A DNA stretch of 64,000 bases from Nannocystis sp. GTDB taxonomy: Bacteria; Myxococcota_A; Polyangia; Nannocystales; Nannocystaceae. The translations under genes and the position numbers were made by a program. The number at the start of each line of letters is the position of its first letter. Within the stretch, counting starts at the first letter, position 1. The stretch spans positions 310,001-374,000 of the forward strand of contig JADJRG010000013.1 in assembly GCA_016712315.1 (NCBI GenBank). Reading direction: 5' to 3'. Below the pieces are notes generated by a model. That model was not told where the DNA came from and ran no database searches. It saw only the letters and a program-made list of their open reading frames with translations. This document shows positions 44,623-54,934 of the stretch, in pieces.

Positions 44623-46302
44623 TCAGGCGCCAGGCGGCCGCTCTTCGCTCGTGGGCGCCGCGCTCGTCGGCCCCTCGCGCTCCGCCGGGATCAGCGACAT
44701 CAAGCCGCGCTGCACGTCGCGCTGCGCCGCCCCGATCAGCCCTCCGAGCGTCTCCAGCTCGGCGATCGTCAGCGCCACCCCGTCGATGAAGCGCTGCGCG
44801 AGCAGCAGATCGATCTGCTGGAGGCGCCGCTGATAGCCGGTGAAGACCGCCAGACGCGCAGCCGCCCGCGCCCCCGCGGTCTCGACCATGCGCCCGTTGA
44901 AGCCCAGCTTGCCGAGGATCGAGAAGAGCCCGCCGCCCGCCGACATCGCCCAGCCCTGCCACGCCGCCAGGCCCTCGCGCGAGACCAGCACCATGCCGAA
45001 GATCACCCCCCCGAGGCCGAGCCCGAACACCGCGATCCACATGCCCACCGAGATCCAGGTCGCAGCGCCGTCGCCGAACGCGATCCACTTCACGTGGTTG
45101 CGCTGCCGCACGTCGAGCTCCGCGACCACCTGCCTCCGCACCTCGAGGTCTTGCCGTCGCGCCTGCGCCCGATCGACCGCCACCGTCCCGCCCAGCTCGA
45201 TCAGCAGCCGCCGCGCCGCCTCCTCGCGGCGGCTCACCCCGCAGCGCAGGCTGCGGTCGAGCGCGTCGATCACCGCCGCCCGCTGCATGCAGCGCAGCGC
45301 GTTGCCGAGCGCCGGGTCGGCGTCTTGGCGCTCCACCGAGATATCGACCAGCCGCTCGACCGCTCGCTCGGCCCCGAGCAGCAGCTCGAGCGCCTGCGCC
45401 GCCTCGACGATCACCCCCGCGCTCGCGCTCTCGAGCTCCGCCAGCAGCAGCTCCGTCTGCGGGATCCCTAGCGCGCCGATCGCCCGCAGCGCGAAGCCGA
45501 CCATCCCTTGAAATTCACGCCGACGCCGGTGCGTCACCACGAAGCGCGCGAGCGTGTGCGAGGCCTCGGCCGCGCGCGCCGGCCCGTGGAACTTCCCCAT
45601 CACCCAGATCGCGTCGAAGGTGTGCGGCGCGAACGCGCAGTCGTCGACCAGCGCCTGCACCGCGTCGAACGCCTCGGGCAGGGCCACCACCCGCAGCGCC
45701 CGCAGCGCCGCCGCCTGCGCGGTGACGCCCTGGGTCAGCGGAGCCGCCGCCGCTGGGGCAGCCGCACCGTCGAGCCTGAGGCACCAGAGCAGCGCCTGTT
45801 GGGCCGCCCGATCGCCCTCGCGCTCCGCCAGCAGCGCCCACGCCAAGCAGCGCAGCAGCGGCGCCTCCAGGGCGTCGGCGGCCAGCGCCCGCGCCCTGCT
45901 CACCAGCCAACCTGCGTGCTCTGGCCGCCCCGCCGCGGTCGCCAGCGCCCAGAAGCGGACCCAGCGGTTCGGCTCGCGCGCGCGGTCCGAGAAGTGATCG
46001 ATGAGCCGGCGCGCCTCCGGGTCCTCGCCCGCGCACACCACCAGCGCCGAGACCTGCCACGAGCGCGTCCACGAGCCCGCGTGCCCCTCGTCATCCACCT
46101 GGTGTCGCAGCTCCACCTGGAGCCCCTCCACGAGCCGGCGGCGCAGCGGCGCCAGCTCGTGCACGTCGATCCGCTCGAGCCAGCGGAAGAGCTGGCGCCG
46201 GCTCTGCTCGCCGCCGTTGGCCAGCACCTCGAGCGCCGCGGCGGCCACCTCATCGCTGGGACGAGGCGCCTTCGTGCCGAGCCAGGGGGTGATCGACTCC
46301 AT
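44623..46302 (-). CDS. HEAT-repeat-like protein with two membrane helices
   Basis: This protein has 559 residues from the ATG at 46302, which has AGGGGAT about 6 bases upstream; an ATG seven codons earlier lacks it. Residues 30-390 are Ala/Leu/Arg-rich helices of about 35 residues with HEAT-like character (RWVRFWALATAAGRPEHA, ALRALRVVALPEAFDAVQAL). Two hydrophobic helices follow (MWIAVFGLGLGGVIFGMVLV and a second at WQGWAMSAGGGLFSILG), then a C-terminal helical bundle. No catalytic motif is seen. It could be a membrane-attached scaffold; HEAT calls from composition are soft. It heads the operon with the Usp and CoA-transferase genes. Confidence 0.6.
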   Translation of the reverse strand: MESITPWLGTKAPRPSDEVAAAALEVLANGGEQSRRQLFRWLERIDVHELAPLRRRLVEGLQVELRHQVDDEGHAGSWTRSWQVSALVVCAGEDPEARRLIDHFSDRAREPNRWVRFWALATAAGRPEHAGWLVSRARALAADALEAPLLRCLAWALLAEREGDRAAQQALLWCLRLDGAAAPAAAAPLTQGVTAQAAALRALRVVALPEAFDAVQALVDDCAFAPHTFDAIWVMGKFHGPARAAEASHTLARFVVTHRRRREFQGMVGFALRAIGALGIPQTELLLAELESASAGVIVEAAQALELLLGAERAVERLVDISVERQDADPALGNALRCMQRAAVIDALDRSLRCGVSRREEAARRLLIELGGTVAVDRAQARRQDLEVRRQVVAELDVRQRNHVKWIAFGDGAATWISVGMWIAVFGLGLGGVIFGMVLVSREGLAAWQGWAMSAGGGLFSILGKLGFNGRMVETAGARAAARLAVFTGYQRRLQQIDLLLAQRFIDGVALTIAELETLGGLIGAAQRDVQRGLMSLIPAEREGPTSAAPTSEERPPGA

Positions 46303-46402
46303 CGCCGATCCCCTGATTATCACGACAAGCGGGCGGCGCGCAGTCGATCACCGAGCCATCGGCCTTGACCGCCACCGCCAAGGCCGCCATCCTCGCCCGC
46401 CA

Positions 46403-47092
46403 ATGAGCGCTCCTGCCCCCTTCCGAGCCCGCTTCGACGCGCTGGTCGCCGCCCTCCGGGCCCACCCGCAGGTCGAGATCTACCAGGCCATCGTGAACCC
46501 CCCCGCCAGCGAGGAGGCGATCCGCGCCGCCGAGGCGACGATCGGCTGCGCCATACCGGCCGACCTCCGGGAATTCTACCGCGGCCAAGACGGCGTCTTC
46601 CTCGAGTGGGGCCTACGCGGCCGCGACTACCGCCGCACCGCCCCCTTCGAGCACCCCGACTACGGCCAGCCGCCCGGCTGCATCAACCTCTTGTCGGTCG
46701 CCGACGCCATCTCCCCGGCCTGGCAGGCTGACTTCCACGTCAACGAGATCGACGGGGAGCACCAGAAGCTCCTCTTCGGCGCCGCCCTCGACCCCGCGCC
46801 GACGGTCGGCGCCGTCTGCGTCGACAATTTCTCCAAGTACAACCACGGTGACCTGGTCCTCGGGCCAGATCCTGTCATGGTCGTCTCCACCGATCACGGC
46901 GCCGACATGGACTCCAGCGACTGGTGCTCCTTCTCGACCTACCTGGAGCTCACGTTCGCGATCCACGGCCTCAACCGCTACTCCTACGGCCTCGGCATCG
47001 GCTGGTCGCGCGCGCCGCGGCGCGTCGACGCTTGGAGTGATCGTCCCACCCTCGACGAGCTGCTCATGCGCGTCGCCGCCAACGAGGACTGA
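46403..47092 (+). CDS. SMI1/KNR4 (SUKH) family protein
   Basis: This 229-residue soluble protein has the SUKH pattern: PPASEEAIRAAEATIGCAIPADLREFYRGQDGV near the start, INLLSV in the middle, and a conserved Trp/Asp region (SDWCSFSTYLELTF). SUKH proteins often act as immunity proteins against contact-dependent or polymorphic toxins, and some have other scaffold roles. No toxin gene is adjacent. It is divergent from the HEAT-like gene, with about 100 bp between. The start at 46403 fits the first helix; no strong ribosome site was seen. Confidence 0.75.
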   Translation: MSAPAPFRARFDALVAALRAHPQVEIYQAIVNPPASEEAIRAAEATIGCAIPADLREFYRGQDGVFLEWGLRGRDYRRTAPFEHPDYGQPPGCINLLSVADAISPAWQADFHVNEIDGEHQKLLFGAALDPAPTVGAVCVDNFSKYNHGDLVLGPDPVMVVSTDHGADMDSSDWCSFSTYLELTFAIHGLNRYSYGLGIGWSRAPRRVDAWSDRPTLDELLMRVAANED

Positions 47093-47193
47093 TCCTCGCG
47101 CGCTCAGGCGCGCTCGCGGCTCCGCGCTGAGCGCCTGCGCCGCGTCACCTCGGTCGAGCACTCCGGCCAAACGGCCGCCCTATACTCGATCGG

Positions 47194-48483
47194 ATGACGC
47201 CTCGGATCTGCCATCACCTGACGATCGCCGCCCTATTCACCGCTCCTCTCGCGCTCGCCGGCTGCGGCGATGACGCTGGCGGAGGCAGCGACAGCGCCAC
47301 CACCGGCGACAGCTCGACCACCGACGCGGAGACGAAGGCCGACACCGACGCGACCACCACCGCTGGCGGCACCACCACCGCCGGCGGCAGCGGCAGCGAG
47401 AGCGACAGCTCCGCCACAGCGACCACCTCGACCACCGCGAGCACCGCGGCGACAGACTCGGCCTCCGACACCGCCGCGACCGACACCAACGCGACCGCCA
47501 CCGACGGCGTCACCGATAGCGACACCCAGGCCACCGGCGACAGCGACACCCAGACCACCGGCGACAGCGACACCGACGCCACCACCACCGACGGCACCAC
47601 CGACGGCACCACCGGCGACAACACCACCGGCGACAACACCACCGGCGACGAGCCCAACCCGCTCCTCGACGAGCCGATCCTCTGGTACTCCGTCGACAAG
47701 GCGCTGGTCTACATCCGCCTCGACCCGGTCGACGGCACCGTCGACAAGCTCGTCCACAACACCCTCGTCCCTGAGGTCCCCCTCTACCACGGCCAGAACG
47801 GCATCACCGTGATCGACGGCGGCGCGCTGCTCGGCTCCCGCGAGTCCGCGCAAGGCACCCAGATCTACTACATTGAGAAGCCGCCGATCACCGAGAACAC
47901 CCCGGCGATGGCGAAGTACCTCGGCAACATCAAGGCCGACAAGGGCCAGCCGCCGCCGCGGATCGAGGCGCTCTACACCGACTGTGACGGCCGCGTCTAC
48001 CTCATGGACACCGGCGTCGACGTCTCGAGCGCGGCCGGCAACCGCCTCCTCCGCTTCACCGGCGAGTACCTCAAGGGTGACCTCAGCTACGAGGTCATCA
48101 CCGACCTCGAGAAGGCCTCGGTCGCCGACATCGATGACATGTCCCCTGGCATCATCAACAACGAGGTCAACGACAAGCTCGGCTTCGCGATCGACAGCGC
48201 CGTGCTCTGGCGCCTCGACTACACCACCGGCACGGGCATGAACCTCGCCAACACCTCGGGCACCTGGGGCGTGCACGCCCTCGGCGGCCCGCTCTTCAAC
48301 GACAGCCAGGCGCGCCTCTACGTGCTCAACCAGAACGCCGTGCTCTACCAGATCAACCTGCAAAACTTCTCGAGCTCGCCCGCGCTGATCACCGGCCCCA
48401 ACCTCATGCTCCAGACCGGCTACAACGGCTGGAGCGGCCTCGCCGGGCCGCTCACCGACTGCGTCACCGCGATCCCGCAGTGA
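47194..48483 (+). CDS. Lipoprotein with long Thr/Asp linker and beta-propeller-like domain
   Basis: This 429-residue protein has a clear lipoprotein signal (IAALFTAPLALAGC, lipobox LAGC). About 125 residues of Thr, Asp, Ser and Gly follow, with DNA-level repeats (GDSDTQTTGDSDT, TTGDNTTGDN). The C-terminal 275 residues (PILWYSVDKALVYIRLD, GRVYLMDTGVD, AVLWRLDYTTGTG, ARLYVLNQNAVLYQINL) show the repeated W/Y-strand pattern of a beta-propeller of the SMP-30/NHL kind. It is predicted to be displayed on the outer membrane on a flexible stalk. No ligand can be named. Confidence 0.7.
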   Translation: MTPRICHHLTIAALFTAPLALAGCGDDAGGGSDSATTGDSSTTDAETKADTDATTTAGGTTTAGGSGSESDSSATATTSTTASTAATDSASDTAATDTNATATDGVTDSDTQATGDSDTQTTGDSDTDATTTDGTTDGTTGDNTTGDNTTGDEPNPLLDEPILWYSVDKALVYIRLDPVDGTVDKLVHNTLVPEVPLYHGQNGITVIDGGALLGSRESAQGTQIYYIEKPPITENTPAMAKYLGNIKADKGQPPPRIEALYTDCDGRVYLMDTGVDVSSAAGNRLLRFTGEYLKGDLSYEVITDLEKASVADIDDMSPGIINNEVNDKLGFAIDSAVLWRLDYTTGTGMNLANTSGTWGVHALGGPLFNDSQARLYVLNQNAVLYQINLQNFSSSPALITGPNLMLQTGYNGWSGLAGPLTDCVTAIPQ

Positions 48484-48517
48484 CGCGGAGCGCCGCCGCG
48501 CGGCCGCCCGGCGGCGC

Positions 48518-49525
48518 TCACGCCCTGTCGGGCGGCAGGTCCGCGCCCCACGTCAGCAGCGCGCTGCCCCACGTGTAGCCCGAGCCGAAGGCCGTCAGCA
48601 GCACCCTGTCGCCCGGCGCCAGCGCCTCGCGGTGATCGTAGAGGCAGAGCGGCACCGACGCCGAGGAGGTGTTCCCGCGCGTCTGCACGTTCTCGAGCAT
48701 CTTCTCTGGCGGCAGCTTCAGCCGCTGCGCCACGCTCGTGATGATCCGCAGGTTCGCCTGGTGCGCCACCGCCCAGCGCACGTCATCGGCGCCGAGGTTG
48801 TTGCGCGCCAAGATCCCCGCGCACGCCGCCTCCATGCTCTGCACCGCGTGCTTGAACACCACCGTACCGTCCTGCCAGAAGTACTGGAGCCCCTCGTCCA
48901 GGTTCTCCGCGGTCAGCGGCAGCGCGGAGCCGCCGCCGCGGACGATGATGTTCTTCGCGCCCGCGCCGTCGCAGCCGAGCATGATGTCCTCGATCCCGAA
49001 GCGCCGCGACGGCTCGAGCAGCACCGCCGCCGCGCCGTCGCCGAAGAGGATGCACGACGAGCGATCGCGGTAGTCGGTGATCGACGACATCATCTCCGAC
49101 GAGACCACGATGATCCGCCGATACGCGCCGCTCTCGATGAAGCGCCGCCCCACCTCGAGCGCGTATAAAAAGCCCGAGCAGGTCGCGTTGAGGTCGAACG
49201 CGAAGGCCCGCCCGAGGCCGAGCGCGCCGCAGACCAAGCTCGCCGTGCTCGGAAATTTATGGTCAGGCGTGACCGTCGTGACGATCAGCCCGTCGACCTC
49301 AAGCGCCGAGATCTGCGCCCGCCCTAGCAGCTCCTCCACCGCCTTGATCGCCATATACGAGGCGCCACAGCCCGGTTCCCGCAAGATCCTCCGCTCGTGG
49401 ATCCCGGTGCGGCTGACGATCCACTCCGCCGAGGTCGCCACCATAGCCTCGAGATCGGCGTTGGTCAGGCGATCTTCCGGCACCCAAGCGCCGATCCCGG
49501 AGATCGCGGCACGAATCGCGGACAT
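48518..49525 (-). CDS. fabH: Beta-ketoacyl-ACP synthase III
   Basis: This protein has 335 residues from the ATG at 49525, where the FabH N-terminus (IRAAISGIGAWVPEDRLTN) begins. The catalytic triad is complete: Cys in NATCSGF, His in AHQANLRI and Asn in RGNTSSASVP. The family segments ILFGDGAAAVLLE and AFGSGYTWGSALL are present. FabH condenses acetyl-CoA or a branched primer with malonyl-ACP to start fatty acid synthesis. It stands alone, not in a fab cluster, so it could instead serve a secondary pathway. The branched-chain fatty acids typical of these bacteria would fit either role. Confidence 0.9.
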   Translation of the reverse strand: MSAIRAAISGIGAWVPEDRLTNADLEAMVATSAEWIVSRTGIHERRILREPGCGASYMAIKAVEELLGRAQISALEVDGLIVTTVTPDHKFPSTASLVCGALGLGRAFAFDLNATCSGFLYALEVGRRFIESGAYRRIIVVSSEMMSSITDYRDRSSCILFGDGAAAVLLEPSRRFGIEDIMLGCDGAGAKNIIVRGGGSALPLTAENLDEGLQYFWQDGTVVFKHAVQSMEAACAGILARNNLGADDVRWAVAHQANLRIITSVAQRLKLPPEKMLENVQTRGNTSSASVPLCLYDHREALAPGDRVLLTAFGSGYTWGSALLTWGADLPPDRA

Positions 49526-49739
49526 CTTTTGCAAACTTCTCGCAGCTCTCAACAGGCGCAAGTGAGGGTGAAGTGCAGAAGGGCGCCTGAAGGCCGCTCT
49601 GGACGGATTTTGTGGCGGCAGACTGCCACGCCTCGCCCGATCTCGCTATCGCTTTCTCAGCCGCGCGCGCGAAGATCTCACGAGGCGTCAAGTGTGCCTC
49701 CACACCGCGCGGAGCTTCGTCGACGCGAGCGCGCCGCGC

Positions 49740-52706
49740 TCAACCGCGCCGACGCCGGCGTAGACCGAGCGCCAGCGCGCTGAGCATCACCCACGAGGCG
49801 CGCCCAGGCCCCTCGGCGTCGGCCGTACACACGCAGCCGCGGTCGGTCAGGTCCGATCCCTGGCCCGCCGTCTCCGTGTCGGTCTCGCCCCCCGAGCTCG
49901 ATCCCGACGACGTCGTCGACTCGCCGCCGGAGCCTCCTTCGTCGCGGCAGAACTCCGAGCAGCCGTCGCCGCTGATCACGTCGCCGTCGTCACAGGCCTC
50001 CGCGCTGTCGACCACGCCGTCGCCGCAGCGCGGCCGCGTGCAGTCGGTGCGGCAGGCGTCGGGCGCGCTGTCGCTGTTCGACGCCCCGTCGTCGCACCCC
50101 TCCAACGGATCGAGCACCCCGTCGCCGCACAGCGGCTCGTCGCTGCCGAGCACCCCGACCACACACAGCTCGTCGATGTTCCAACCACCGAGCTCCAGCC
50201 CCCCGTCGCTCTGGATCGCGAAGCGGACGCTCACCTGCCCGTCCGCCGCCTGCTCGCTGATGTCCACGTCGTGGAAGCGCCACTCCTCGTCGATGTGGTG
50301 GTTCGAGCTACTAAAGTCGTCCGACCCCGCGAAGTTCTGCCACAGCCCCGCCCCATCGGCCGAGATCGTCGCCTGATCGTAGAAGGCGTCCTCGACGGTG
50401 AGCCAGCGCCGATACTGCAAGCGCACGCGCTTGAAGCCGCCGGTGTCGATCGCCGGGCTCGTCGCGGCCGCCTCATCGAACGGCGAATACAGCCCCTCAC
50501 CGCCCAGGCCGACCCCCAGCACCCGCGCGCCTGAGTACGCGCCCTCCGGATCCAAGCCGCCCTCGGGCGCGCCCCACGCCCACGCCCCGTTGTAGCTCCA
50601 GCCCTCACCCGCCGGATCGCCGCCGTCGAAGCTCGTACAATAGAGCGGGGTCACCGGCCCCACATAATGCTCATACCACGGATCGACGGGGTTCTGCGGC
50701 AGGCTCTGGACCAGCGAGCCCGCCTCCAAGTTCACCTTGTATTGAATCACGCTGTCGTCCGGGAACGGCGGGATATACGCCAACAGCCCGCCCTCCGTCG
50801 ACGCCATCGCCGCTGAGCCCGCCATACCGCCGCCGCCGCGCAGCCGCCACTCGAGGGTCGCGTTGATCGGCGGCAGCCCGCACTGCGGCAGGAACGCCTG
50901 GAAATTCAGGAGCACCGGCGTCCCAGAGGGATCGGCGGGCAACAGCGTCAATTCGGGCGCGCCCAGGGTGATCGGCCGCAGCCCGTGCACCTCGTAGGCC
51001 TTCGCGATCTCGCAGGCGTTCGGCGTGCCATCATTGAGGTCCCCGTTGTCATCGTCGGCGACCAGCGTCTCGATGAACATCGACGGAATATCCACCGCCC
51101 GGCGGATCGACTCGTACCACAACCGGTCCGTGCGCTCGACCCCGGCCACCGGCCCCAATTTTTGGATGAGCGCCTTACGCAGGTCCCACAGCGCGCCGCC
51201 GATGATCCGCCCCTCGTCGTGCACCTCCCCTTTGTCCTCGGGCCAGCGCCACTCGTAGCCGAGCGGGTCGAGCTCGCGGATCGGCTCATTATCATAAAAG
51301 AACCCCCGGCCGACCGCCGAGTCGTCGGTGATCGTCGCCGAGAGGTAGTCCGAGATCCCCTCGCTCAGCGAGACATTAAACGCGCCGACCCCCGGGATGA
51401 GCGCCTGCGTATGGATCGAGTGCCCGAACTCGTGATACACCACGTCTGGCAGCCGCCCCGTGTTCTCGCACGGCCCGCTGCGGAAGAAGTTGATCGTGTC
51501 GCCGTCCGAGAAGGCGTTGCACACATCGTCGATGTTCACCGTCGCGACGAGCTGGCCCGCGAGCCAGGGGAGCTGCCCGGCGATCGCCTGCACCCGCCGC
51601 TTGACGATCCCCGCCGAGATCGCCGTCGTGATCTGCGCGTCCACCAGCTCATCGTCGGCCGCGCTCCACGTGACCACCTGCCCCGGCGTCGCGTCGAAGG
51701 CCAAGCTGGCCGTAGGACCAGCCTCATCCAAGATCCGCACCGCCGGGCTGTCGACCGTCGCCACCGCCGCCGCCGGCGCGTCCAGCTCGACCACCCCCAA
51801 CAGGTCGCTGAGCTTCGAGACCCCGCCGACCACGAAGCCGATGAACGCCGCTGGTCGCAGCAGCCGCGCGTCCGTCGGCCGGCGCAGCGGCACGTCGTAG
51901 CGCGCCTCGAACGCGAAGCTGAGGAGCTGCTCGCGGGCGATCGGGGCCCCGCTCGTCGCGTCCACGAAGACCCGGAAGCGCGACCGCGGGCTCGCCACAT
52001 CGACCACCACCGCCACCACCTCATCGACCGCCAACACCCCGCGCTCGCCGATCCGCGGCAACAACGCCGGCGCGCTCACGTCACCGCGCGGCGCCAGCCC
52101 GCTCATCCCGTCCCTCGCCAACCACGCCAGCGCGCGCTGCTGCGCCTCACCCGCCGCGATCGGCCCCGCGCTGGCCGGCACCGCCGCCGCGCACGGCAGC
52201 GCCTGCGACGCGATCGCCACCAGCCGCCCCTTCACGTAGCGAAACGACACCTGCCCGCCCAGCACCGCCCGACCGCGGCTGCGCTGCGCGAACCCGAGGC
52301 TGCGGAGCTCGCCGCTCTGATCATCCCCGACCAGCTCGAAGTCCGACGCCGTACACCCCGGCGCCAGCAGATCGACGTGCTCCGCCAAGTGACCTCGCGC
52401 CGCCGCGAGCGCGTCTGAGGCCGCCGGCGCCCCACGCAGCACCATCTGCGCGGGCACCCCCGTCGCCGCGTCCCAGAGCACATGCACGCCCCCGTGCGCC
52501 GCGACGAAGCGAGCCAACGCCCGCCGCGCCCCCGCCGTCGGCGCCAGCGGCACGAGCTCACGAGCCGCCCGCGGCGCTGGCCCTTGCGCCACCTCCATCG
52601 CCGGCCGAGCGCGATGCGCGGCCGACGGTACAAACGCCCCCGCGCTCGACGGAGCAGCCAAAGCGAAGAGGAGCGCGAGCGAGGGGCCTAAAAATACACG
52701 GCGCAC
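49740..52706 (-). CDS. Large secreted metalloprotease-like protein with MYXO-CTERM tail
   Basis: This 988-residue protein has a signal peptide (residues 1-24) and a propeptide-like region of about 280 residues including an FTP/PepSY-like segment. The catalytic region has HEFGH followed by SEGISDYLS (third zinc ligand Glu), typical of M36 fungalysin-like peptidases, and a DLNDGTPNACEIAKAY segment common in myxobacterial members. A beta-sandwich region follows, then two DUF4215 Cys-rich repeats (CGDGVLDPLEGCDDG, CGDGVVDSAEACDDG). A Ser/Thr/Gly linker leads to DRGCVCTA, a hydrophobic helix and RRRRR, the MYXO-CTERM signal. It is probably a surface-bound protease used in predation or nutrition. 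Confidence 0.85.
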   Translation of the reverse strand: MRRVFLGPSLALLFALAAPSSAGAFVPSAAHRARPAMEVAQGPAPRAARELVPLAPTAGARRALARFVAAHGGVHVLWDAATGVPAQMVLRGAPAASDALAAARGHLAEHVDLLAPGCTASDFELVGDDQSGELRSLGFAQRSRGRAVLGGQVSFRYVKGRLVAIASQALPCAAAVPASAGPIAAGEAQQRALAWLARDGMSGLAPRGDVSAPALLPRIGERGVLAVDEVVAVVVDVASPRSRFRVFVDATSGAPIAREQLLSFAFEARYDVPLRRPTDARLLRPAAFIGFVVGGVSKLSDLLGVVELDAPAAAVATVDSPAVRILDEAGPTASLAFDATPGQVVTWSAADDELVDAQITTAISAGIVKRRVQAIAGQLPWLAGQLVATVNIDDVCNAFSDGDTINFFRSGPCENTGRLPDVVYHEFGHSIHTQALIPGVGAFNVSLSEGISDYLSATITDDSAVGRGFFYDNEPIRELDPLGYEWRWPEDKGEVHDEGRIIGGALWDLRKALIQKLGPVAGVERTDRLWYESIRRAVDIPSMFIETLVADDDNGDLNDGTPNACEIAKAYEVHGLRPITLGAPELTLLPADPSGTPVLLNFQAFLPQCGLPPINATLEWRLRGGGGMAGSAAMASTEGGLLAYIPPFPDDSVIQYKVNLEAGSLVQSLPQNPVDPWYEHYVGPVTPLYCTSFDGGDPAGEGWSYNGAWAWGAPEGGLDPEGAYSGARVLGVGLGGEGLYSPFDEAAATSPAIDTGGFKRVRLQYRRWLTVEDAFYDQATISADGAGLWQNFAGSDDFSSSNHHIDEEWRFHDVDISEQAADGQVSVRFAIQSDGGLELGGWNIDELCVVGVLGSDEPLCGDGVLDPLEGCDDGASNSDSAPDACRTDCTRPRCGDGVVDSAEACDDGDVISGDGCSEFCRDEGGSGGESTTSSGSSSGGETDTETAGQGSDLTDRGCVCTADAEGPGRASWVMLSALALGLRRRRRG

Positions 52707-52939
52707 TTGATGGGCCTACGCGATCCCTCTGCCACGGTCAAGCAGACCCCCGCGCGCCTCCAGGCCCCTCTGGACGCCCCTAACGCGGCAAAATCAGCGA
52801 GGGCGCGACCACCGGTCGACGCGCCCGCACAGCGGCTCATCAAGCCCGCATCGCTCACCAACGCTCGCCCACGCGACCCGAAGTCGCAGGCGCGGAGTCG
52901 AGCGTCTCCTGCCATCGGCCAACGCGCGCGCGCCGCCCC

Positions 52940-54844
52940 CTACTCGCCGGCCGGCGCCTTCGCGGCGGGCGGGCCCGCGAGCCACGCGTCGCGCAGCGCC
53001 AGCACCGTCGGCCCCAGCTCCTCGCGCGGCGCCAGCTCAAAGCGATAGGTCTTGTGGGGATCCTCGGCCAGCGTCAGCCGACGCCGCTCCAGCCGGTCGC
53101 CGCGGAACAGCGTCAGCTCGACCGCCGCCCCCACCGGGTGATCCGCGAGGTGCTCGCGCAGCCCCTGATCGCCGCGCACCCGCCGGCCCGCGACCGCCAC
53201 CACCTCGTCGCCGTACATCAGACCTGCCGCGCTGGCAGGTGAACCTGGCTCGATGTCCATGACCTTAAGATCGCTCGTACGCAGCCCCGCCCACGCCCGC
53301 GCCCGCCGCTCCTTCAGCCCCGCCGCCTCGCCCTCCCACGGCGAGCTGAGCGTCACCCGCACGCCGACCTTCGCCATCAGCGCCGGCAGCGGCAGCTCCT
53401 CGGTGCCGTCGACGTATCGCTCAAAGAAGTCCGACATGTCCTCGCCCGCCTCCGCGCTCGCGGCCGCGACGATCGCCGCCTGCGTGATCCCCCGCCCGCT
53501 CGCCCCGTGGCTGCGCATCAGCCGGCGAAAGAGCCCGTCCAGCCCCCCTCTCTGCCCCCGCGACGCCGCCCGCAGCCGCAGCTCGAGGTCGAGGCAAGCG
53601 CCGATCAGCCCGCCCTTCTCGTAGTACGAGACCATCACCGCCCCGTGGTTCGCCGCCGGCTTATACCCCTTGATCCAGGCGTCATAGCTGTGCTCGCCGA
53701 TCGGCGCGACCCCGCGCCCTGGCCGCCGACGATACGCCGTCCACCCCTCCGCCAGCTCGCGTAGGTGCTGCGCCGGCGCCGTGATCCCCGCCCGCACCAG
53801 CGCCAGGTTCTCCAGCGTCTCCGTGAACCCCTCGTGGAACCACAGCAGCCGCGTGTAGCCCTCGCGCGCGTAGTCGTAGGGCGTCAGCGCCTGATCGCGG
53901 ATCCGCTTCACGTTCCACAGGTGGAAGAACTCGTGCGCTGCCAGGTGGGCGAAGCCCTCATAGCCGCGATCCTCGGCGAACTGGTCGCGGCGCACCTGCA
54001 ACGAGCTCGAGTCCGCGTGCTCCAGCCCGCCCCCGTTGGTCGCCGCCGCGTGCACCAAGAACACATAGCGGCTGAACGGCAGCGCGCCCATCATCGCCGC
54101 GAAGGCCCGGACGATCCGCTCGAGCTCCGCGCTCAGACGATCCAGCTCCGCGTTGTGGCCGGCAGGCGCCGTCATCACCAGCTCGATCGTCTTGCCCTCG
54201 ACCTGGAAGCGCCGCAGCTCCGGCGCCCCCAGCTCGATCGGCGCGTCCGCCAGCGCGTCATACGAAGCCGCGGCGAGGCGCACCTCCGCGGCCCCGACGT
54301 CCCGCTGCGGCAGCGCCGAGAACGCCCGCCACCCTGGCGGCAGCGCGATCGTCACCTCCGCCGCCCGCTCTAGCTCGCCGACCACGTACAAGAAAGTCGC
54401 AGGTCCGACCAATGACGCGTGCCGATCATCGACATGATTCGTCCGCACGCTCATCTCGTCCGCGAAGAGCCGATAGCGCACCCGGAAAGGCCGCCCCCCG
54501 TGGCTCACCAGCCACGTCTGCTTGTCGCCGCGTCCCAGCGTCAGCGGCCGCCCCTCCAGGTCCTCTGCCCGCAGATCGAAGATCCGCCGCGCGTGGTCGC
54601 GGATCACGTAGGACCCCGGCGTCCACGCCGGCATCGCCACCCCTGCCGTCACCCCGCGCGCGCCCTCGACGACCATCTCGATCTCCACGTATTGGCTCGC
54701 CGGATCTGGGATCGCGAGCCGGTAGCGGACCGCCGGGGCCGCCGCCGCCGCCGGAGCCGCCCGCGGCCGCCGCGCCCACGCCTGCGAAGGCGTCGCCGCC
54801 GCGAAGAGGGAGGCGATTACGAGCGCGAGCGCGGAGCGGGCCAC
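52940..54844 (-). CDS. M61 glycyl aminopeptidase-like protease with PDZ domain
   Basis: This 634-residue exported protein has a signal peptide (SALALVIASLFAAATPSQAWA). It shows the M61 layout: an N-terminal beta domain, NGGGLEHADSS, the zinc site AAHEFFHLWNVKRI with the downstream Glu in LLWFHEGFTE, and a C-terminal PDZ domain (VMDIEPGSPASAAGLMYGDEVVAVAGRRV). Such proteins are periplasmic peptidases that release N-terminal Gly or other small residues. It is the third gene of a probable operon behind a small lipoprotein and a membrane protein, with a gap of about 90 bp. Confidence 0.85.
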   Translation of the reverse strand: MARSALALVIASLFAAATPSQAWARRPRAAPAAAAAPAVRYRLAIPDPASQYVEIEMVVEGARGVTAGVAMPAWTPGSYVIRDHARRIFDLRAEDLEGRPLTLGRGDKQTWLVSHGGRPFRVRYRLFADEMSVRTNHVDDRHASLVGPATFLYVVGELERAAEVTIALPPGWRAFSALPQRDVGAAEVRLAAASYDALADAPIELGAPELRRFQVEGKTIELVMTAPAGHNAELDRLSAELERIVRAFAAMMGALPFSRYVFLVHAAATNGGGLEHADSSSLQVRRDQFAEDRGYEGFAHLAAHEFFHLWNVKRIRDQALTPYDYAREGYTRLLWFHEGFTETLENLALVRAGITAPAQHLRELAEGWTAYRRRPGRGVAPIGEHSYDAWIKGYKPAANHGAVMVSYYEKGGLIGACLDLELRLRAASRGQRGGLDGLFRRLMRSHGASGRGITQAAIVAAASAEAGEDMSDFFERYVDGTEELPLPALMAKVGVRVTLSSPWEGEAAGLKERRARAWAGLRTSDLKVMDIEPGSPASAAGLMYGDEVVAVAGRRVRGDQGLREHLADHPVGAAVELTLFRGDRLERRRLTLAEDPHKTYRFELAPREELGPTVLALRDAWLAGPPAAKAPAGE

Positions 54845-54934
54845 AGAGGCCGCACTTTACCAGGCGCCGCGTCGATCTCGATCCCGGAGGCGCCGCACGG
54901 CCAACGCATCGCGCGATCCCTCGTTCGACCGCGC

